Source of the DNA: Gemmatimonadota bacterium
Lineage (GTDB): Bacteria; Gemmatimonadota; Gemmatimonadetes; Gemmatimonadales; Gemmatimonadaceae
DNA length: 5,655 bases
NCBI GenBank assembly: GCA_003222065.1
Contig: QHUV01000181.1
Span: 1 to 5,655 of the forward strand
Direction: 5' to 3'
The notes beneath the pieces are model-generated. The model was not told the DNA's origin. It saw only the letters and a program-made list of their open reading frames with translations, and ran no database searches. Made by a program: the position numbers and the translations under genes. Of this stretch, positions 5,372 through 5,655 are shown piece after piece (within the stretch, counting starts at the first letter, position 1; each line of letters starts with the position of its first letter).

Positions 5372-5655
5372 TCTTCGGCGTGCCTAACGTGTAGCGGTTG
5401 ATCCACTCGAATTCACGCCGCACCTTGTCCATCTGGTGATAGTACTCACCCAACCCGTGGCCCTCACGCGGATAGAACACCAACTGGACTGTCTTGCCGC
5501 GATCTTTGAGCGCGCGGAAGTACTCCATGGGTTGGCCGATCGGCACGCGCTGATCATTGCCGCCGTGCAAGATGAGCAGCGGCGTCGTCACACTCTCGAC
5601 AAACGTGATCGCCGAGCGCTGGCGATAAAACTCGGTGGTTTCCTTGTTAGGCACT
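5355..5655 (-). CDS. S9 family (prolyl oligopeptidase-like) peptidase, C-terminal end only
   Basis: The visible part is the last roughly 100 residues of an alpha/beta-hydrolase catalytic domain; the frame runs off the window end, so the gene starts outside. PLLILHGGNDQRVPIGQ contains the catalytic Asp (residue 34 of the visible part), and VFYPREGHG contains the catalytic His (residue 66), with the usual roughly 32-residue spacing. FYRQRSAITFVESVTTP before them and the helical tail REFEWINRYTL are typical of S9 aminoacyl- or dipeptidyl-peptidase-like enzymes. The catalytic Ser and any beta-propeller lie outside the window. These enzymes release amino acids or dipeptides from peptides. Its location cannot be judged without the N terminus. 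The 3' end overlaps the alcohol dehydrogenase start by 17 nt. Confidence 0.88.
   Translation of the reverse strand, partial: VPNKETTEFYRQRSAITFVESVTTPLLILHGGNDQRVPIGQPMEYFRALKDRGKTVQLVFYPREGHGLGEYYHQMDKVRREFEWINRYTLGTPKSVSTR
5382..5388 (+). repeat. GCCTAAC heptamer copy 6
   Basis: Exact copy in the S9 peptidase gene, just upstream of the alcohol dehydrogenase start. The coding strand reads ACG TTA GGC, giving a TTA leucine codon. It shares GCCTAACGTGT with copy 4. Confidence 0.5.
5646..5652 (-). repeat. GCCTAAC heptamer copy 7
   Basis: Exact copy in the S9 peptidase gene at the window edge, in the opposite orientation to copy 6. The coding strand reads GTG CCT AAC (Val-Pro-Asn). Confidence 0.5.

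Noticed and set aside
591..5652. Integron attC sites, suggested by GCCTAAC/GTTAGGC cores
   Set aside because: Copies are not paired as inverted cores 60-150 nt apart around an imperfect palindrome, all lie inside intact genes, and there is no integrase or cassette layout.
1..5655. tRNA, rRNA, CRISPR array, insertion sequence or phage features
   Set aside because: I saw no clustered direct repeats, transposase-like proteins, terminal inverted repeats or RNA gene signatures. Coding sequence fills nearly the whole window.

Overview
The window is GC-rich, gene-dense bacterial DNA. It comes from a diderm-type organism with an active periplasmic respiratory chain. A lanthanide-type PQQ dehydrogenase with its own cytochrome c, a TTA/CTA-poor GC-rich codon style and an S9 peptidase together fit a soil lineage such as Gemmatimonadota or Acidobacteriota. 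That placement is inference from gene content; no rRNA or marker gene is present.

Layout. At the left edge, a plus-strand gene cut by the window start (1-516) encodes a membrane-anchored SRPBCC/START-like protein. It converges, with an 11-nt gap, on a block in which every gene is on the minus strand. In the direction of transcription (right to left) the block holds: the C-terminal end of an S9 prolyl-oligopeptidase-type hydrolase (5655-5355, cut by the window edge); a zinc-dependent MDR alcohol dehydrogenase (5371-4268) whose start overlaps the peptidase end; a 140-nt gap; an uncharacterised 389-aa protein with a four-cysteine zinc-ribbon-like N terminus (4127-2958); a PQQ-dependent methanol/ethanol-type dehydrogenase (2951-1122); and a small class I cytochrome c (1079-528).

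How the genes work together. The PQQ dehydrogenase and the cytochrome form an electron-transfer pair. The first oxidises an alcohol outside the cytoplasmic membrane and the second takes the electrons. The dehydrogenase carries the adjacent Cys-Cys pair and the Asp-X-Asp signature of lanthanide-dependent (XoxF/PedH-type) enzymes. It also has a clean lipobox, which is unusual because XoxF and MxaF are normally soluble periplasmic proteins. The zinc-ribbon protein sits 6 nt upstream, and the dehydrogenase ribosome binding site touches its stop codon, so the two are very probably cotranscribed and perhaps translationally coupled. The link between their functions is unknown.

A separate signal cuts across the genes. 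The heptamer GCCTAAC/GTTAGGC occurs seven times exactly, plus one single-base variant, all inside coding sequence and in several reading frames. Under base composition fewer than one would be expected. The three TTA leucine codons I found in the minus-strand genes all lie inside this motif. It equals the core of integron attC sites, but no attC structure is present.
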